From: CAYVMN01 sp964452575
Lineage (GTDB): Bacteria > Desulfobacterota > DSM-4660 > Desulfatiglandales > Desulfatiglandaceae
Reading direction: 5' to 3'
DNA: 6,721 nt
Assembly: GCA_964452575.1 (NCBI GenBank)
Contig: CAYVMN010000224.1
Span: 1 to 6,721, forward strand
The position numbers and the translations under genes are program-made. Under the pieces are notes generated by a model, which ran no database searches, had not been told where the DNA came from, and worked only from the letters and a program-made list of their open reading frames with translations. Below are positions 5,546 to 6,721 of this stretch, in pieces (positions within the stretch are counted from its first letter, which is position 1; every line of letters begins with the position of its first letter).

Positions 5546-6610
5546 CTAAGACATCCTGGGTTTTGAAACAATCTGCCAGGCCACGTCCGACAAGAATTGT
5601 ACCTGGACACCGTAGGTCTTCGCAATGGCAGAACTGGCGATCCCGTCCAGTCCTCGCTTGTAGACACCCTGAACGATGGCTGCGAGGCGAAAGAGGCTAA
5701 AGGCAAGAAAAAACTCCCAGTTAGAAATCTCTTGTCTGCCGGTTCGGCGGCAGTAGGCGGCAATGTAATCCGCCTCGGTGGGGATCCCCAGCTGTTCAAG
5801 CTTCTCTGGGTCATAACCGACACGACTGGCCCCAGAGGGAGGAAGATGGTAGCCCAGACAGTTGTAAGCCAAATCCGCTACTGGGTGCCCCAGGGTTGAC
5901 AACTCCCAATCCAGTATGCCCAGGACTCGCGGCTCGCTTGGATGGATGATCAGATTTTCGAGACGAAAGTCCCCGTGGACTATGGTGGTGCTATCGTGCT
6001 CCGGGACCTTCTCGGGCAGCCATTCGATCAGGTTGTCCATGCTCTCGATTTCGTGGGTCTTTGAGGCCTCATACTGTTTGGTCCACCTGGCTACCTGCCG
6101 GGCCATGTAATTGCCGGGCTTACCATAATCGGCAAGCCCCAGGGCATTCCAGTCTACCAGGTGAATCCTTGCAAGGGTCTCGTTCATGGCGTCGAAGATG
6201 GCGGCCCGCTCCTTTTTGTTCGAGACCTCAGGTGCATTCTGATCGCGGAAGATCCGTCCCTTTATCCGCTCCATAATATAGAACGGGGTGCCAATAATGG
6301 ATGCATCTTCACATAGTAGGTACGTTTCAGGGACCGGAACACCCGTAGCCTTTAAGGCCTTTAGGATCCGGTACTCGCGGTCAACGGCGTGGGCTGAAGG
6401 CAGCAGTTTGCCCGGAGGTTTCTTGCGAAGTACATATTCCCTCTTGCCGGTGGATAGCAAAAAGGTTGGATTTGAATTGCCGTATCCAAATTGACGTATC
6501 GACAAGCCTTCAGTGAAGCCTTCCAGCCTTCCTTTCAGGAAATCGGCCAAGATTTTTTCGTCAAAACGATGGGCAGGCCGGACCTGGACGAGTTCGTTAT
6601 CGGGGTTCAT
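5546..6610 (-). CDS. ACAD10/ACAD11-type kinase (aminoglycoside-phosphotransferase fold)
   Basis: 354-residue cytoplasmic kinase resembling the N-terminal kinase domain of human ACAD10/ACAD11. Motifs: nucleotide-loop FGYGNSNPTFLL (41-52), YVLRKKPPGKLLPSAHAVDREY (59-80) carrying the ATP-site Lys and Glu, the family signature DYGKPGNY (161-168), catalytic loop VHGDFRLEN (211-219, base D214), and metal-binding LDWE (D234) with LSTLGHPVADLAY after it. Nothing essential is missing. The human enzymes are reported to phosphorylate 4-hydroxyacyl-CoA so that the dehydrogenase domain can then remove the phosphate; the same role is inferred here. Aminoglycoside resistance is unlikely given the motifs and context. 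Its ATG overlaps the stop of the upstream dehydrogenase gene as ATGA, and the nearest GGAG on the minus strand is 14 bases away, so translation probably depends on coupling. It converges on the PFK-2-like gene. Confidence 0.93.
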   Translation of the reverse strand: MNPDNELVQVRPAHRFDEKILADFLKGRLEGFTEGLSIRQFGYGNSNPTFLLSTGKREYVLRKKPPGKLLPSAHAVDREYRILKALKATGVPVPETYLLCEDASIIGTPFYIMERIKGRIFRDQNAPEVSNKKERAAIFDAMNETLARIHLVDWNALGLADYGKPGNYMARQVARWTKQYEASKTHEIESMDNLIEWLPEKVPEHDSTTIVHGDFRLENLIIHPSEPRVLGILDWELSTLGHPVADLAYNCLGYHLPPSGASRVGYDPEKLEQLGIPTEADYIAAYCRRTGRQEISNWEFFLAFSLFRLAAIVQGVYKRGLDGIASSAIAKTYGVQVQFLSDVAWQIVSKPRMS

Positions 6611-6721
6611 GAGTGTTTCTTTAGCTCCAATCTCGCGATGGTCTCAAGGTGCACTTCGTCTGGCCCGTCTGCCAGGCGCAGGGTACGGATCTGCGCCCAG
6701 GCCGCCGCCAGCCAGGTATCA
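6607..6721 (-). CDS. Acyl-CoA dehydrogenase, C-terminal 37 residues only (5' end outside window)
   Basis: An open frame enters from the right edge on the minus strand and ends at TGA (6609-6607). It encodes DTWLAAAWAQIRTLR followed by LADGPDEVHLETIARLELKK and HS. The LADGPDEVH segment is the C-terminal signature of ACAD10/ACAD11-like flavin acyl-CoA dehydrogenases, in the last helix of the family fold. The fragment is too short for active-site residues to be seen. It shares ATGA with the following kinase gene, so the two are almost certainly in one operon. The dehydrogenase would act on the phosphorylated hydroxyacyl-CoA made by the kinase, an inference from the human fusion proteins. Confidence 0.85.
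   Translation of the reverse strand, partial: DTWLAAAWAQIRTLRLADGPDEVHLETIARLELKKHS

Noticed and set aside
5511..5560. Protein-like alternative-frame extension of the kinase reading DVLDKAEVELWVGRV
   Set aside because: Reaching it needs a frameshift near the kinase stop; the kinase already has normal family length, so chance is the simpler explanation. A homologue with this tail would change the call.
5546..6610. Aminoglycoside resistance gene
   Set aside because: It shares the fold only; the DYGKPGNY and RKKPPGKLLPSAHAVDREY signatures and the linked acyl-CoA dehydrogenase place it with ACAD10/11-type kinases.
1..6721. CRISPR array, insertion sequence, prophage, tRNA or toxin-antitoxin genes
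   Set aside because: No regularly spaced repeats, transposase or integrase motifs, tRNA-like cloverleaf or small gene pair was seen on either strand.

Overview
The window looks like chromosomal DNA from an anaerobic bacterium, most likely a Desulfobacterota (former Deltaproteobacteria) lineage. This is inferred from gene content (an acyl-CoA ligase beside a cysteine-rich dicluster ferredoxin protein, a lysine-rich coiled-coil/winged-helix protein, an acyl-CoA dehydrogenase/kinase pair), from GC content near one half by eye, and from frequent AGG/AGA arginine codons. No RNA gene, mobile element, CRISPR array or phage gene is visible. Coding density is high; the longest non-coding stretch is about 210 bases.

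Layout. (1) 1-1421, plus strand: a fatty-acid-type acyl-CoA ligase cut by the left edge; the frame is open to the edge, so the GTG at 66 is internal. (2) 1556-2641, plus: a 361-residue iron-sulfur protein with a winged-helix-like N-terminus, an unusual cluster of cysteines in the middle and two C-terminal 4Fe-4S motifs. (3) 2642-2852: an intergenic region with two inverted repeats followed by a near-consensus sigma-70 promoter (TTGACA, 17 bases, TATAAG). (4) 2853-3224, plus: a small, very basic coiled-coil/winged-helix protein. (5) 3263-4135, minus: a TIM-barrel amidohydrolase, convergent with the previous gene. (6) 4252-5481, plus, divergent from the amidohydrolase: a complete two-domain protein with the architecture of eukaryotic 6-phosphofructo-2-kinase/fructose-2,6-bisphosphatase. 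(7) 5546-6610 and 6607-6721, minus: a phosphotransferase-fold kinase of the ACAD10/ACAD11 type. It overlaps by four bases (ATGA) the 3' end of an upstream acyl-CoA dehydrogenase gene that runs off the right edge and is visible only as its last 37 codons.

Theme. Both ends concern acyl-CoA metabolism: activation and electron transfer on the left, dehydrogenase plus hydroxyacyl kinase on the right. The two right-hand genes are the bacterial, unfused counterpart of the human ACAD10/ACAD11 fusion enzymes. Between them lies the most unexpected gene, the PFK-2/FBPase-2 homologue. Nearly all residues needed for both opposing reactions can be aligned, which suggests fructose-2,6-bisphosphate or a related sugar bisphosphate is made and destroyed in a bacterium. 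Its start codon is preceded by a two-codon upstream frame (ATG TCC TAA) that sits at the better distance from the ribosome binding site and whose stop overlaps the true start. Functions are inferred from sequence motifs alone.
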